DNA of 64,000 nt from Superficieibacter sp. 1612_C1 (GCF_015234305.1 NZ_JADGMI010000003.1:124001-188000); one strand, 5' to 3'; shown: positions 30,429-37,800, counted from the stretch's first letter. Numbers and translations: made by a program. The notes: generated from the letters alone by a model not told the origin.

Positions 30429-30928
30429 GAGTTGCGCTCATTATATTCTGTCAGTAAATCCGGAATAATTTCATCCAGTCCCGCGGCTTTGTTCATGGCC
30501 TTGATGACATTCTGCCGGATAAAATCGATGTGCCGGTTCTCCATCTCAGGAAAACGGCGGCTGACCGAAAGAGGAATGCTGTCCATAATTGACGCTATTT
30601 CACCGGCAATCCGGGATAACACAAACGTACAAAAAGCGGTGTCGATTACCTCGCCGGATTCCCGGGCGTTCTTCAGTTCCTGTGCATCAGCCTGGGCATT
30701 TGTGAGACGTATTCTTGCCCTGAGCAGTTCGGCATCATCAACATCATCGCCCTGCGAAATCAGTTTGCCTAATTCATTATCCAGCCGGTTACGCAGGACA
30801 CTGGCGACATCATAGAGCGCCTCCCGCCCGGCACGCTGAACAGGTTCGATTCCCCATTTATCGAAAGCAGTCACACCGACCTTACAGCTTTTCGCCATGT
30901 TCTTCTTATTCAGCAGATGCTGGGTCAT
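30425..30928 (-). CDS. Lambda Nu1-type terminase small subunit
   Basis: 167 aa from ATG 30928, preceded by AGAGGTAAAA; a longer frame to 30988 is less likely. The C-terminal two thirds is strikingly like lambda gpNu1: LTNAQADAQELKNARESGEV, then TAFCTFVLSRIAGEIASIMD, PLSVSRRFPEMENRH and IKAMNKAAGLDEIIPDLL. This part of Nu1 dimerises and binds the large subunit gpA. The N-terminal HTH region (KSCKVGVTAFDKWGIEPVQR) is clearly different from lambda Nu1, so it likely reads a different cosB. It begins 139 bp from the cosN cut site, similar to lambda. No gpA homolog is present in the island. Confidence 0.92.
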   Translation of the reverse strand: MTQHLLNKKNMAKSCKVGVTAFDKWGIEPVQRAGREALYDVASVLRNRLDNELGKLISQGDDVDDAELLRARIRLTNAQADAQELKNARESGEVIDTAFCTFVLSRIAGEIASIMDSIPLSVSRRFPEMENRHIDFIRQNVIKAMNKAAGLDEIIPDLLTEYNERNS

Positions 30929-31039
30929 TTTTACCTCTGTATTGTTTTTTTGAATGTTCAGGTGGGTGTATTGCATTAAATAAAACAAATAAATTCATTT
31001 AGATATTACAAACAACAACACCACCACCAGCAATTCAGA

Positions 31040-31110
31040 ACATCTCATAAATAGCGCGAATCTGCGAGGTCGACGCCCCGTAAGCGCCCGGGATGCCGGA
31101 AAGGACCCGC
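31040..31110 (-). other. Lambda-type cos site (cosQ-cosN)
   Basis: Read on the minus strand, GGGTCCTTTCC (31098-31108) matches lambda cosQ. After 14 bases, as in lambda by my recollection, TTACGGGGCGTCGACCTCGC follows, differing from lambda cosN by one base (T for G), then CGCTATTTATGA. The expected 12-nt cohesive end would be GGGCGTCGACCT (31067-31078). Downstream, towards the Nu1-type gene, the lambda cosB repeats are not recognisable. This matches the altered DNA-binding N terminus of the island's small terminase. The site would let a lambda-like terminase cut and package concatemeric island DNA. Confidence 0.85.
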
Positions 31111-31149
31111 AAATATGAGATTGGCTATCATTTGCGGCCCTGACCTCTA

Positions 31150-31536
31150 TCACCCAAGGTTCTTGTGCTTCCCTTGCCGCGCCTGACGGCGCACGCGCTC
31201 GGCCTTCAGGCACAGCGCGGCATCAGGCTTTTTTGGTACAGGTACCTGACACTCACCATGGCTGTGTGGGATGTTATTGATCCACTCCACAACTTCGCTC
31301 AGATACCATGCCTTACGCCCTGAGGTGACCTGCACGCGCTCGGGGAATTCCCTCCGGGCTTCAAGGTTCAGCAATGTGCGGCGGCTCAGAGTGGTTATCT
31401 CCATCACCTGATTCATATCAACCAGGCGCTCACTGATATTCATTCTGTCTGCCAGATCCAACAGGCCTTTCACATCGCTGTCAGGCCAGAGAGTATTTGC
31501 GGTTGCCATCAGATCGTTATCGTTATGCTTCATCAT
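31150..31536 (-). CDS. AlpA-like helix-turn-helix regulator
   Basis: 128 aa. The central part (LVDMNQVMEITTLSRRTLLN through SGRKAWYLSEVVEWINNIP) is an AlpA/excisionase-type winged HTH. Phage-satellite AlpA proteins activate the island's own int/xis or late genes. The N-terminal 40 residues and the basic C terminus (KAERVRRQARQGKHK) are extensions compared with the about 70-aa AlpA. The ATG follows GAGGAATAA. It lies between the decoration protein gene and the cos site on the same strand. Confidence 0.72.
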   Translation of the reverse strand: MMKHNDNDLMATANTLWPDSDVKGLLDLADRMNISERLVDMNQVMEITTLSRRTLLNLEARREFPERVQVTSGRKAWYLSEVVEWINNIPHSHGECQVPVPKKPDAALCLKAERVRRQARQGKHKNLG

Positions 31537-31543
31537 TTATTCC

Positions 31544-31885
31544 TCAGACATTAGCCAGTGGCTGAACAGAAATACCAGAACCGACAAACGCGGCGACTTT
31601 TGCGCTCAGGGTTTCCACAGACTCGGGCCAGTTCAACGCATCAACATTCAGCACACCCGTTTTATATACCTGTGCTTTCGTCTGCCTGTCCGTGTCGATC
31701 TGAATGGCGGACGCATAGACAGCCCGGCTTGTTAGCTTCCCATCCCATGCCACCAGTTCACCGCTGGCTTCATCCTGCATGAGAGGAGTAAGCGCAGGGA
31801 TTACCCCTTTACCACCAGCGAAAATCCCCAGCGTGGTTACCAGCGCCTCAGTGCCGGCTACAAGCTCTGTGTAATGTGTCGTCAT
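31544..31885 (-). CDS. Lambda gpD-type head decoration protein
   Basis: 113 aa from ATG 31885 with AAGGAT seven bases upstream; lambda gpD is 110 aa. The match to gpD is clear in the core: ALTPLMQDEASGELVAWDGK (lambda has [20 protein letters not shown]), then VYKTGVLNVDALNWPE and the C-terminal FVGSGISV (lambda FAGTAISIV). gpD trimers cement the expanded lambda capsid and allow full-length packaging. It lies 10 bp after the capsid gene; the order E then D is reversed relative to lambda. Confidence 0.92.
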   Translation of the reverse strand: MTTHYTELVAGTEALVTTLGIFAGGKGVIPALTPLMQDEASGELVAWDGKLTSRAVYASAIQIDTDRQTKAQVYKTGVLNVDALNWPESVETLSAKVAAFVGSGISVQPLANV

Positions 31886-31895
31886 TAATGGATCC

Positions 31896-32936
31896 TTATG
31901 CCACGCGAACAGTGACAAAACGGTTGATACGTGCCGGGATCGGCTGCGGTGCGGAGTGGGTCTGAACATACTCAATCGCCGGATCACCCGGAACGATATA
32001 GTTCTTGGGGGCCATTTCTGCTTTGGTGATGTTCAGACGGATAAGTTCAGGGTCCTGAATACCGCCATAGGCGACGATACCCTGTAGGGCTGTATTTCCC
32101 AGCACCATCAGATCCGGATCAAGAAAGTGCTGCTCCTGCCCATCCTCGTCGTTATAGCGGCCGCTATAGACCACGATAGCCACATCTCCCATGTAACCCT
32201 TAAAACTCACGGAGTCACCCAGGTCTTTAAGCGCTGTCTCGAGCTGTGAATTGGAGCCACGGCGAGTATCCAGCATATCTTTTACCGACTTAAAGGAGCG
32301 GTATTTCTTCCAGACGTTGCCACCCATGACGATGATGTTCGTCACCCCTTCGCTAAGCTCTGCATAGGTTTCAATGTCATCATTAGGATCAAACGCCGCT
32401 TTGTCTTTACCTGACCACGCGGCGGCCCCCGCCTGGGTGACGATGTTCTGTGATTTAATATTCCAGTCCAGCTCGTAGCGCTCTATGCCTTCGCCCTCAA
32501 TAACATTCTTGCCGGTGGTGACAGCCTGCACCGCCAGCCATTCAATACGTGCACGGATAGCCAGCGACTGCTTTAGCAGTGCCTGCTTAATCTTGATATT
32601 GCGGGTGTCGAGCGTGCTATATTGCTCAGGAGAAACGCCAGCGGGCCGGACAGCCAGCTTATTAGGATCGATGCTGCTTTTCGGCTTCATGTAACCCGGA
32701 CGAATGGATTTTGACTCATATCCTTCATCCCGAGCTACTTTACTCCCCACCATTGGCGAGCAAAACGCTGCGATCGGGATGTTTGGATCGTCGATTGTGT
32801 CGAGGATGATATCGCGGGTTTCAAACGTGACAGAACGCGTGAAGAATAAATCAGTGAACAGAGTTTTTAGCTGTTTCTGGATGTCCTCAGCATTCACAAC
32901 CCGCACAAGCTGTGTAGGTGCATATATATCTGGCAT
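31896..32936 (-). CDS. Lambda gpE-type major capsid protein
   Basis: 346 aa (lambda gpE 341 aa). Strong resemblance in the C-terminal half, for example YDPNDDIETYAELSEGVTNIIV, SFKSVKDMLDTRRGSNSQLE and GDVAIVVYSG, and in GNTALQG and PGDPA near the end. It would form an HK97-fold shell. Lambda gpE needs scaffold Nu3, protease C and portal B to assemble, and none is encoded here. The shell must therefore be built with helper proteins or mixed with helper gpE, possibly altering capsid size. It has its own ribosome site (GAGGTTATTT). Confidence 0.93.
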   Translation of the reverse strand: MPDIYAPTQLVRVVNAEDIQKQLKTLFTDLFFTRSVTFETRDIILDTIDDPNIPIAAFCSPMVGSKVARDEGYESKSIRPGYMKPKSSIDPNKLAVRPAGVSPEQYSTLDTRNIKIKQALLKQSLAIRARIEWLAVQAVTTGKNVIEGEGIERYELDWNIKSQNIVTQAGAAAWSGKDKAAFDPNDDIETYAELSEGVTNIIVMGGNVWKKYRSFKSVKDMLDTRRGSNSQLETALKDLGDSVSFKGYMGDVAIVVYSGRYNDEDGQEQHFLDPDLMVLGNTALQGIVAYGGIQDPELIRLNITKAEMAPKNYIVPGDPAIEYVQTHSAPQPIPARINRFVTVRVA

Positions 32937-33180
32937 AAATAACCTCTGATAAATTACGTTTTAATTACATAGATAATGTTAACACCACATCAAAATCATT
33001 AGTGACGTGCAACCGTGTGCAAATGGATGCAATGATGTATAAAATATGAATATGAATATTTGAATTGATTAACTCTTTGCTATGCTTAATCTGTCGCTTC
33101 CTCCGGCGACAGACCTCCGGTGTTATTACGATGTTAGTAGGTAAGGCGGGTCAAAAGGCCCGCCTTCTAATTGTAAGCCG
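32937..33180. other. Gap upstream of the capsid gene with a hairpin
   Basis: 244 bp. AAGGCGGG (33143-33150) pairs with CCCGCCTT (33159-33166). On the minus strand this hairpin lies directly after the GIY-YIG-like gene and can terminate it. The rest is AT-rich and should hold the promoter of the capsid/decoration genes, which I could not place. Confidence 0.55.
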
Positions 33181-34176
33181 TTATTTTTTCATTGATATCG
33201 TACCATCCATCGTCTTCGGGATATCAACACCATTACTAAATGTAAAAAAACCCAGCCTTTCTGATTCATCAACAAGATTGAAGGCAGCCGTATGATGATG
33301 GCGAGCCTTTATTCCATCTGAATATAGTTCAAATGGAGAATCACATAGTTCTATTTCTACAGACAAACCAGAGAAATCCAAACCAAAACATACTGAAAGA
33401 ACTTTTTGATTCAGCGACGGGAAATTATTTTTATAAATTTCATTATATTTTGGTTGAAAATATCTAATTAACGCCGCCTCTGAAAGACATATTATTTCCT
33501 TCAACGACAATGGGTTTGAAATGATGCTTTTCAAACGTAGATTATCTTCTTCTCCTGCAATAGCTTCTTTATCTCTCCCACTAAAACTGGATGTTAAAAA
33601 ATAATTATCGTATTGCACCATCACAATAAAAACTTGGTCATCTGGATAGTCATACATAGTTTCAGCTAAAATTTTTTGAAGTGTTGAGTGACTTTTTAGC
33701 CTATCAATAGCTGTTCTTTTGCCTTCCGCATACGCTTGCCCGACATAAAGCACCTCTAACTCAAAATATATTTTACTCCCTGTGTGCAATGCTATTATAT
33801 CACTTGGCCAGAATCTTACTTCTTCTCCATCAGAGTTAATTGTATAAATTTTCCTGTGCGGATAGGGAGCTACTTTAATTTCACATTCTTCTTCTTCAAA
33901 CTCAAATGGAAAACAATATTCTGACAAAACTTCCTCACCACTCACACGGCTGATTATACTTCCAGATAAATAACCGTCTTCGAGGGTTGGAGTTCCGGGA
34001 GAGCATGTAGCCTTTGGCCTTTTGCAAATCATATAAATATGACAGCTATCAGATATTATCTGATGTTCCTCTCTCATTTTCCCATCTGCATGGAGTTGGT
34101 CAGGGGTAATCATTAACCACCCTTCAGATGTTATGCCAACTGAAAACTCTGATACATATTTTCTTTTACCAGCCAT
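33181..34176 (-). CDS. GIY-YIG-like putative nuclease, cargo gene
   Basis: 331 aa from ATG 34176, which has a strong GGAGGGG ribosome site; the frame runs back to 34299 without one. AT-rich relative to neighbours. The segment VLYVGQAYAEGKRTAIDRLKSH (about residues 180-200, cited here as three adjoining pieces VLYVGQ, AYAEGK, RTAIDRLKSH) resembles the YIG strand and following Arg helix of GIY-YIG nucleases. EAALIRYFQPKYNE about 90 residues later could supply the catalytic Glu and the typical P-x-YN. N- and C-terminal regions are unfamiliar. Its position in the middle of the island between capsid and replication blocks suggests inserted cargo, perhaps a defence or anti-helper nuclease. Confidence 0.55.
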   Translation of the reverse strand: MAGKRKYVSEFSVGITSEGWLMITPDQLHADGKMREEHQIISDSCHIYMICKRPKATCSPGTPTLEDGYLSGSIISRVSGEEVLSEYCFPFEFEEEECEIKVAPYPHRKIYTINSDGEEVRFWPSDIIALHTGSKIYFELEVLYVGQAYAEGKRTAIDRLKSHSTLQKILAETMYDYPDDQVFIVMVQYDNYFLTSSFSGRDKEAIAGEEDNLRLKSIISNPLSLKEIICLSEAALIRYFQPKYNEIYKNNFPSLNQKVLSVCFGLDFSGLSVEIELCDSPFELYSDGIKARHHHTAAFNLVDESERLGFFTFSNGVDIPKTMDGTISMKK

Positions 34177-34371
34177 ATCCCCTCCGAGTTTTACCCACCA
34201 CTTCCCCACTTTACACCTTTCCCCATATGCTACCCACCAGCATTTATTAAAAAACTCCTCAAAGCCAGTAATCATGCGGGGTTCAGCCAAATTACCCACT
34301 TACTCCCTGTATACAGGGGCAATGTGGGGAATCATAGGCTCCATTCCCCGCCATCCCCACACGCTCCCCAC

Positions 34372-35742
34372 TTATTGACCCACTTCCCGCAATGACTGAA
34401 CTTTCAGCACTTCTCCGCTCTGAATAATGAGTCCATTATCTGTCAGCTTTTTGACCCAGCGGGCAAAGTGTTTGGTATCAATCCCCGTGGCTTTAAGGTC
34501 ATCACGGATCACTGCCAGGGTGCATGGTTCCCCCTTTGCCGTCCGGCTTCTGATTGCCTGCCAGAGCGCCATGTGGTTACCGCTGAGTTTCGATACACCA
34601 GCCAGATCCGGATCGATTTCTTTTGCTTCACGTGGTACATCACGTACCACCAGCGAACAGATCATCTCTCCGTCTTCGTCTGCGTAAAGCTCTACCATCC
34701 GGAGGTCATAGGCGTGGCGCTCGGGTTCCTCCGCATCCTTCATTTTGGTACATGAAAGGATCAGTGCTTTACCTTCCCCTTCCCGTTTCACATTGAACTC
34801 AGCATCAAGAGCAGCCCGGAAAGAACTGGAGCCACGCGCCCCTTTCGCTTCATCCTTACCGGAGTGGTGAACAACCAGCACGGTAGCGCCTGTCTTCTGC
34901 TTTATCACATCGCAGCCCTCGATAAATGCGCCCATGTCGCGGGCATCATTTTCGTCATTGCCTCCAAAGCAACGGGCCAGCGTATCGATCACAACGAGAC
35001 GTACAGGAGCGCCAGTTTCTTCTTCAATCTGCCGGGCCGCCAGCAGCACTTCATTCACTTCCTTTTCCCGCACCGGGAAAACGGGACGGTTAACCAGCCA
35101 GAGATTATCAACCTGTTGTTTATGGACCTGCTCCCATGCCTTAATACGCCGGGGTACGCCCACGCCACCCTCGCCCACCACATAGAGCACCGCTCCCGGC
35201 GTCACTTTTTTATCGGCCCATCTACGCCCGGCGGCGATATGGCAGGCCCATGAAACCGCCAAGAAGCTCTTATACGATCCGCTGGGGCCGTAGATACTGC
35301 ATAGCGACTGTGCCGGGAGAAAGTGCTTAACCACATAGTCCTGTCGCGCATTGAATCCCTCAGAGCCACGGGAGAGCGGTAATTTCGTGCGTTGCTGCTG
35401 GGGGGCCGACTCAGGAAAAACCCGCCGCACACGCTCTAAGTCTCTCAGCCATTCATAAAGCTCTTCTTCCCCGATTTCCTCCATAAGAACTGCCCGACGC
35501 GACTTGATCGCCTTGTCTTTATCCGTATTCAAAAAGCCTGCGGTACACATATCCTCATAGGGCATTGCGTAAAGAGTCCTGAGACGCGCCACCAGCTTAC
35601 CGTACCGGGTGGAAGTATCTTTATGCTGGTGGAGGGCTTTTTCCAGATCGCTGCGGCTATAAGGGCGGCCATGCGCCCATAAGTAAGAGCACGCGAAGAG
35701 CGCATCTGAAACAACTTCTACTGCTGTAATCTGCTCTGTCAT
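34372..35742 (-). CDS. RepA-like hexameric helicase/ATPase (island replication)
   Basis: 456 aa. A RecA-fold ATPase of the RSF1010 RepA / AAA_25 type. Walker A is GPSGSYKSFLAVSWACHIAAG (start about residue 137), Walker B is VRLVVIDTLARCFGG, and VLVVHHSGKDEAKGARGSSSFRAALD carries the sensor His and arginine-rich segment. The N-terminal about 120 residues may bind DNA, and the C-terminal HTH-like tail (FARWVKKLTDNGLIIQ) resembles a winged helix. Such proteins serve as replicative helicases in satellites and plasmids. Its stop region and the next gene upstream overlap by four bases. Confidence 0.85.
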   Translation of the reverse strand: MTEQITAVEVVSDALFACSYLWAHGRPYSRSDLEKALHQHKDTSTRYGKLVARLRTLYAMPYEDMCTAGFLNTDKDKAIKSRRAVLMEEIGEEELYEWLRDLERVRRVFPESAPQQQRTKLPLSRGSEGFNARQDYVVKHFLPAQSLCSIYGPSGSYKSFLAVSWACHIAAGRRWADKKVTPGAVLYVVGEGGVGVPRRIKAWEQVHKQQVDNLWLVNRPVFPVREKEVNEVLLAARQIEEETGAPVRLVVIDTLARCFGGNDENDARDMGAFIEGCDVIKQKTGATVLVVHHSGKDEAKGARGSSSFRAALDAEFNVKREGEGKALILSCTKMKDAEEPERHAYDLRMVELYADEDGEMICSLVVRDVPREAKEIDPDLAGVSKLSGNHMALWQAIRSRTAKGEPCTLAVIRDDLKATGIDTKHFARWVKKLTDNGLIIQSGEVLKVQSLREVGQ

Positions 35743-36107
35743 TTTGGCAGTCCCCCACTCATTTGGAACTTGCCTAAAAGCGGATGAAACCAGTAGGCGG
35801 ATCCGTATTTACGCTTCGCACTACGTAACACCAACCGGGCCGCCTCCCTGAATTTCTCATCAGGAGCAATAAAGCCGCCGGCTTTCATTTTCACCAGCAT
35901 GACACCCGTATTTTTTGCCAGCTCTTCGGCTTTTTTTGTCGAGATGCCGAACTCCGCCGCCAGCGTTGCGACCGGAGTCATTCCAGGCGGAATTTCTCCG
36001 CCCTGGCTGTCAGTGAGTGCATGGACTTGCGCTTCAAGGTTTATGACCTTTTCCACCAGCAGATCCACACGCTTTTCCAGCTCGTTAAATTTTACATTGC
36101 TGATCAC
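35739..36107 (-). CDS. Unknown 122-aa protein, coiled coil plus HTH-like part
   Basis: I do not recognise this gene. Residues 5-35 (FNELEKRVDLLVEKVINLEA) form a leucine-zipper-like coil. A segment with HTH character follows (VATLAAEFGISTKKAEELAK), then a basic tail. It overlaps repA by four bases downstream and its upstream neighbour by four bases, so all three are translationally coupled. A DNA-binding partner of the RepA-like ATPase is a reasonable guess. Confidence 0.6.
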   Translation of the reverse strand: MISNVKFNELEKRVDLLVEKVINLEAQVHALTDSQGGEIPPGMTPVATLAAEFGISTKKAEELAKNTGVMLVKMKAGGFIAPDEKFREAARLVLRSAKRKYGSAYWFHPLLGKFQMSGGLPK

Positions 36108-36412
36108 TGAGCACCTCCTTTGTCCGCTTGCTGTAGCGCATATTCAGCGTTTTCTTCAGCTGTACGGATCGCCATTTGAAAGTTGCCCAGGCAGCGCATC
36201 AGTAATCCGATATTAAACATACTGGAGCGTATGGATTGCAGATCGTACCCTTCACTGTCTGACGCGTGGAACATGAGTTCACCAACAGCAGCCACGCCAA
36301 GTGCGAGAGTATCCCCGGCTTCGCTGGCAATCTTTAAAACTTCCTGAGCTTCATCAGGGGAAATTTCGTGATAGCAGTTAATGAGTAACTGAAATTTATG
36401 CATATCAGCCAT
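36104..36412 (-). CDS. Unknown 102-aa helical protein
   Basis: Not recognised. It is acidic and predicted all-helical (ISPDEAQEVLKIASEAGDTL, MFNIGLLMRCLGNFQMAIRT), with no membrane segment. It is coupled by overlaps to the Icd-like gene upstream (8 bp) and to the coiled-coil gene downstream (4 bp), so it belongs to the leftward early operon that includes repA. Confidence 0.6.
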   Translation of the reverse strand: MADMHKFQLLINCYHEISPDEAQEVLKIASEAGDTLALGVAAVGELMFHASDSEGYDLQSIRSSMFNIGLLMRCLGNFQMAIRTAEENAEYALQQADKGGAQ

Positions 36413-36593
36413 GAGTCACCTCTCGAACTGGCAGACGGCCAGCGAATACCATTACGCAGCCAGCGGGGGATTGCTTACGGGCTTCTCGTTCAGTAGTGGC
36501 GATGATGTGTATGACGTTGCAACCGATGGCACTCAGTGCCAGAAAACGATACTGATATTTGGGGCGAGTTTGGGTATGCTGTAATTCAGCCAT
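36405..36593 (-). CDS. Icd-like protein (host cell division inhibitor-like), copy 1
   Basis: 62 aa from ATG 36593 with CGGAG eight bases upstream. It belongs to the small P4/P1-associated family annotated as host cell division inhibitor Icd-like: F.FLALSA..., EREAR, then a C-terminal FAGRLPVRE. The copy at 41596-41802 shares TSEREAR / TTEREAR and FAGRLPV. A leader hairpin resembling C4 antisense RNA precedes it on the same strand, as icd follows c4 in phage P1. It is the first gene of the leftward operon. Confidence 0.72.
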   Translation of the reverse strand: MAELQHTQTRPKYQYRFLALSAIGCNVIHIIATTEREARKQSPAGCVMVFAGRLPVREVTHG

Positions 36594-36610
36594 ATTGTTA
36601 GCTCCGATAA

Positions 36611-36665
36611 CATTGTGGTCAGAGGCCCGGTTAGTGTTGGCGCACTGCCGGGCTTCGCTATTTAC
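36611..36665 (-). ncRNA. C4-antisense-RNA-like leader hairpin, copy 1
   Basis: Minus-strand GAAGCCCGGCAGTGCGCCAA and CACTAACCGGGCCTCTGACC form a stem of GCCCGG (36625-36630) with CCGGGC (36648-36653), plus AGTG/CACT. The same structure precedes the Icd-like genes at 41.83 and 44.4 kb. In phage P1 and P4 such leader RNAs are processed and silence the downstream operon by antisense pairing. The assignment rests on position and remembered resemblance to C4. Confidence 0.55.
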
Positions 36666-36684
36666 GCACCTTAACTCAAACAAG

Positions 36685-36765
36685 GTGTAAGACACACAAT
36701 AGCCCGCAAGTGTCTTACACGTCAATGCTTCCAAGTAATAATTTTTCGTGTATAGTGTCTTACAC
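36685..36765. promoter_or_regulatory. Divergent promoters with three GTGTAAGACAC operators
   Basis: Leftward promoter: minus-strand TTGACG (36720-36725), 18 bp, TATTGT (36696-36701). Rightward promoter: TTCCAA (36729-36734), 16 bp, TATAGT (36751-36756). The 11-bp motif GTGTAAGACAC occurs at 36685-36695 and inverted (GTGTCTTACAC) at 36710-36720 and 36755-36765. It therefore overlaps the -10/start and spacer of the leftward promoter and the start of the rightward one. This is the layout of a repressor-controlled switch. Confidence 0.7.
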
Positions 36766-36786
36766 TCAATTTTGGAGAATGTAGAC

Positions 36787-36972
36787 ATGGCAACCGGTTC
36801 AAAGAATGCAAAATCACAATCCGTGACGGCTCGAATCGCACACGAAATCATTGAGGGCATGGAGTCAGTAAAGGATCCCGGCGAGAGCACAGGGCAGTTT
36901 ATTAACACTGCAATGCAGGGCGAGATCAAACGCCGCCAGCGTAAGAAGACCAAAGAAGCCGACAAGGAGTGA
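36787..36972 (+). CDS. YlcI/YnfO-family small DNA-binding-like protein, copy 1
   Basis: 61 aa from ATG 36787. It resembles the prophage YlcI/YnfO family: NAKSQ...ARIAHEIIEGMES, then GESTGQFINTAM, GEIKRRQRKK. The pattern (basic start, helix, helix, basic end) suggests a ribbon-helix-helix repressor. It is transcribed from the operator-bearing rightward promoter opposite the Icd-like operon and has a paralog at 41992-42177, so it is the prime candidate to bind the GTGTAAGACAC sites. That binding is inferred. Confidence 0.68.
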   Translation: MATGSKNAKSQSVTARIAHEIIEGMESVKDPGESTGQFINTAMQGEIKRRQRKKTKEADKE

Positions 36973-36982
36973 CACCCAATAT

Positions 36983-37290
36983 CTGGGTAATGGTCGAAAC
37001 TAGGGGATTTGTTCGGGGTGTACTGCAATGCAGCATACCCCCGCTGCTTCAGCGATGTGATAAAAACTAATCTCCCCAAATTTGGGGAGATCTCTTTTAG
37101 GGTGTACGGCACTGCCGCATACCCACACCAATGGCGGAAGTTATACGGCAGTTGACCGAGTTGCATTTTTGCAACTCCAGATGAGCCAAGCAAAACCACC
37201 CCAATCATATAGGGTTGGTTTCTTGAAACTGGGTAATGCTCGCAACTACGTGATTTCTGCGTAGTATGCTGTAATGCAGTACACCCTAAC
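36983..37290. repeat. Three 25-bp palindromic repeats, candidate replication origin
   Basis: GGGTGTACTGCAATGCAGCATACCC-type palindromes occur at 37016-37040, 37100-37124 (GGGTGTACGGCACTGCCGCATACCC; cited by ends and spacing) and inverted at 37262-37286. Half-sites (GGGTATGCTG, GGTATGCTGAA) occur at 36572 and 37370. The first and third are each preceded by a related 30-bp segment starting CTGGGTAATG (36983 and about 37230). Spacing of centres is 84 and 162 bp. There is no gene here. Clustered palindromic iterons in the non-coding part of a satellite with a RepA-like helicase suggest the origin. Confidence 0.6.
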
Positions 37291-37402
37291 TGTGCCAATG
37301 CCGCAGTTCCAAGCGTACAGAAAGGACAATTTTGTCCTCTGCTTAGGTTTTGACCACCAGCGCAAGTCCTGGTATGCTGAATTTGTTTCGTTATAGAGCA
37401 CT

Positions 37403-37430
37403 GGCGGCCATGTGGGGCCGCCTTTGTTTT
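37403..37430 (+). terminator. Rho-independent terminator in the island
   Basis: GGCGGCC (37403-37409) pairs with GGCCGCC (37416-37422), followed by TTTGTTTT. It ends rightward transcripts from the YlcI-like unit before the convergent excisionase-like gene. Confidence 0.8.
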
Positions 37431-37448
37431 ATGCGCCATACCTGCCCC

Positions 37449-37658
37449 TTAAGCTGTCTGCGTACGACGTGTAGATGCCAGATAGCCATCAAGATCAGCT
37501 TTCATGTAAATGACCTTGCGCCCTACTTTGTGGTGTGGAATTTCGACCTTTCCGGTATGGGCCCAGTTAGCTAGGGTTTGAGCATTGACTCCAAGATAGG
37601 CAGCAGCTTCTGCGCGGGTAAGCCGTTCAAGGGATATCGAGGAAGTGGTTAGACGCAT
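37449..37658 (-). CDS. Excisionase-like HTH protein
   Basis: 69 aa from ATG 37658 (an upstream GTG at 37667 is possible). LTRAEAAAYLGVNAQTLANW followed by a wing, KVGRKVIYMKADLDGYL, is the MerR/excisionase-type winged helix of the DNA-binding domain family HTH_17. It lies on the integrase side and strand, so it may direct excision. The distinct AlpA-like protein near cos shows the island has two regulators of this fold. Confidence 0.78.
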   Translation of the reverse strand: MRLTTSSISLERLTRAEAAAYLGVNAQTLANWAHTGKVEIPHHKVGRKVIYMKADLDGYLASTRRTQTA

Positions 37659-37800
37659 ATTTATCACCGTGTATTGTTAGTTAACATCGGTGATGAATAT
37701 CTATGATGGAGTAATTAAATTTTAGCCACTTACCCGGCTATATGAGTACATCTGCATGGTAGATAGGGTGTGTAGCATGCTATTGCACCCCACTAGCATG

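Noticed and set aside
31040-31140. Palindromic GC-rich segment read first as a terminator or REP between the AlpA-like and Nu1-like genes
   Set aside because: It matches lambda cosQ/cosN in order and spacing and lacks a T tract, so cos is the better explanation.
30425-32936. Ordinary decayed lambdoid prophage
   Set aside because: Intact att sites, integrase, replication block and preserved cos/Nu1/E/D frames with no fragments of the other morphogenesis genes argue for a selected satellite rather than random remnants.
36983-37290. CRISPR-like array
   Set aside because: The repeats are palindromic, unevenly spaced (84 and 162 bp), only three in number and vary in sequence; no cas genes nearby.
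36405-37439. A 344-codon minus-strand frame
   Set aside because: Only its last 62 codons have a ribosome site and family resemblance (Icd-like). The rest runs through the leader hairpin, operators and palindromic repeats, and overlaps a plus-strand gene.
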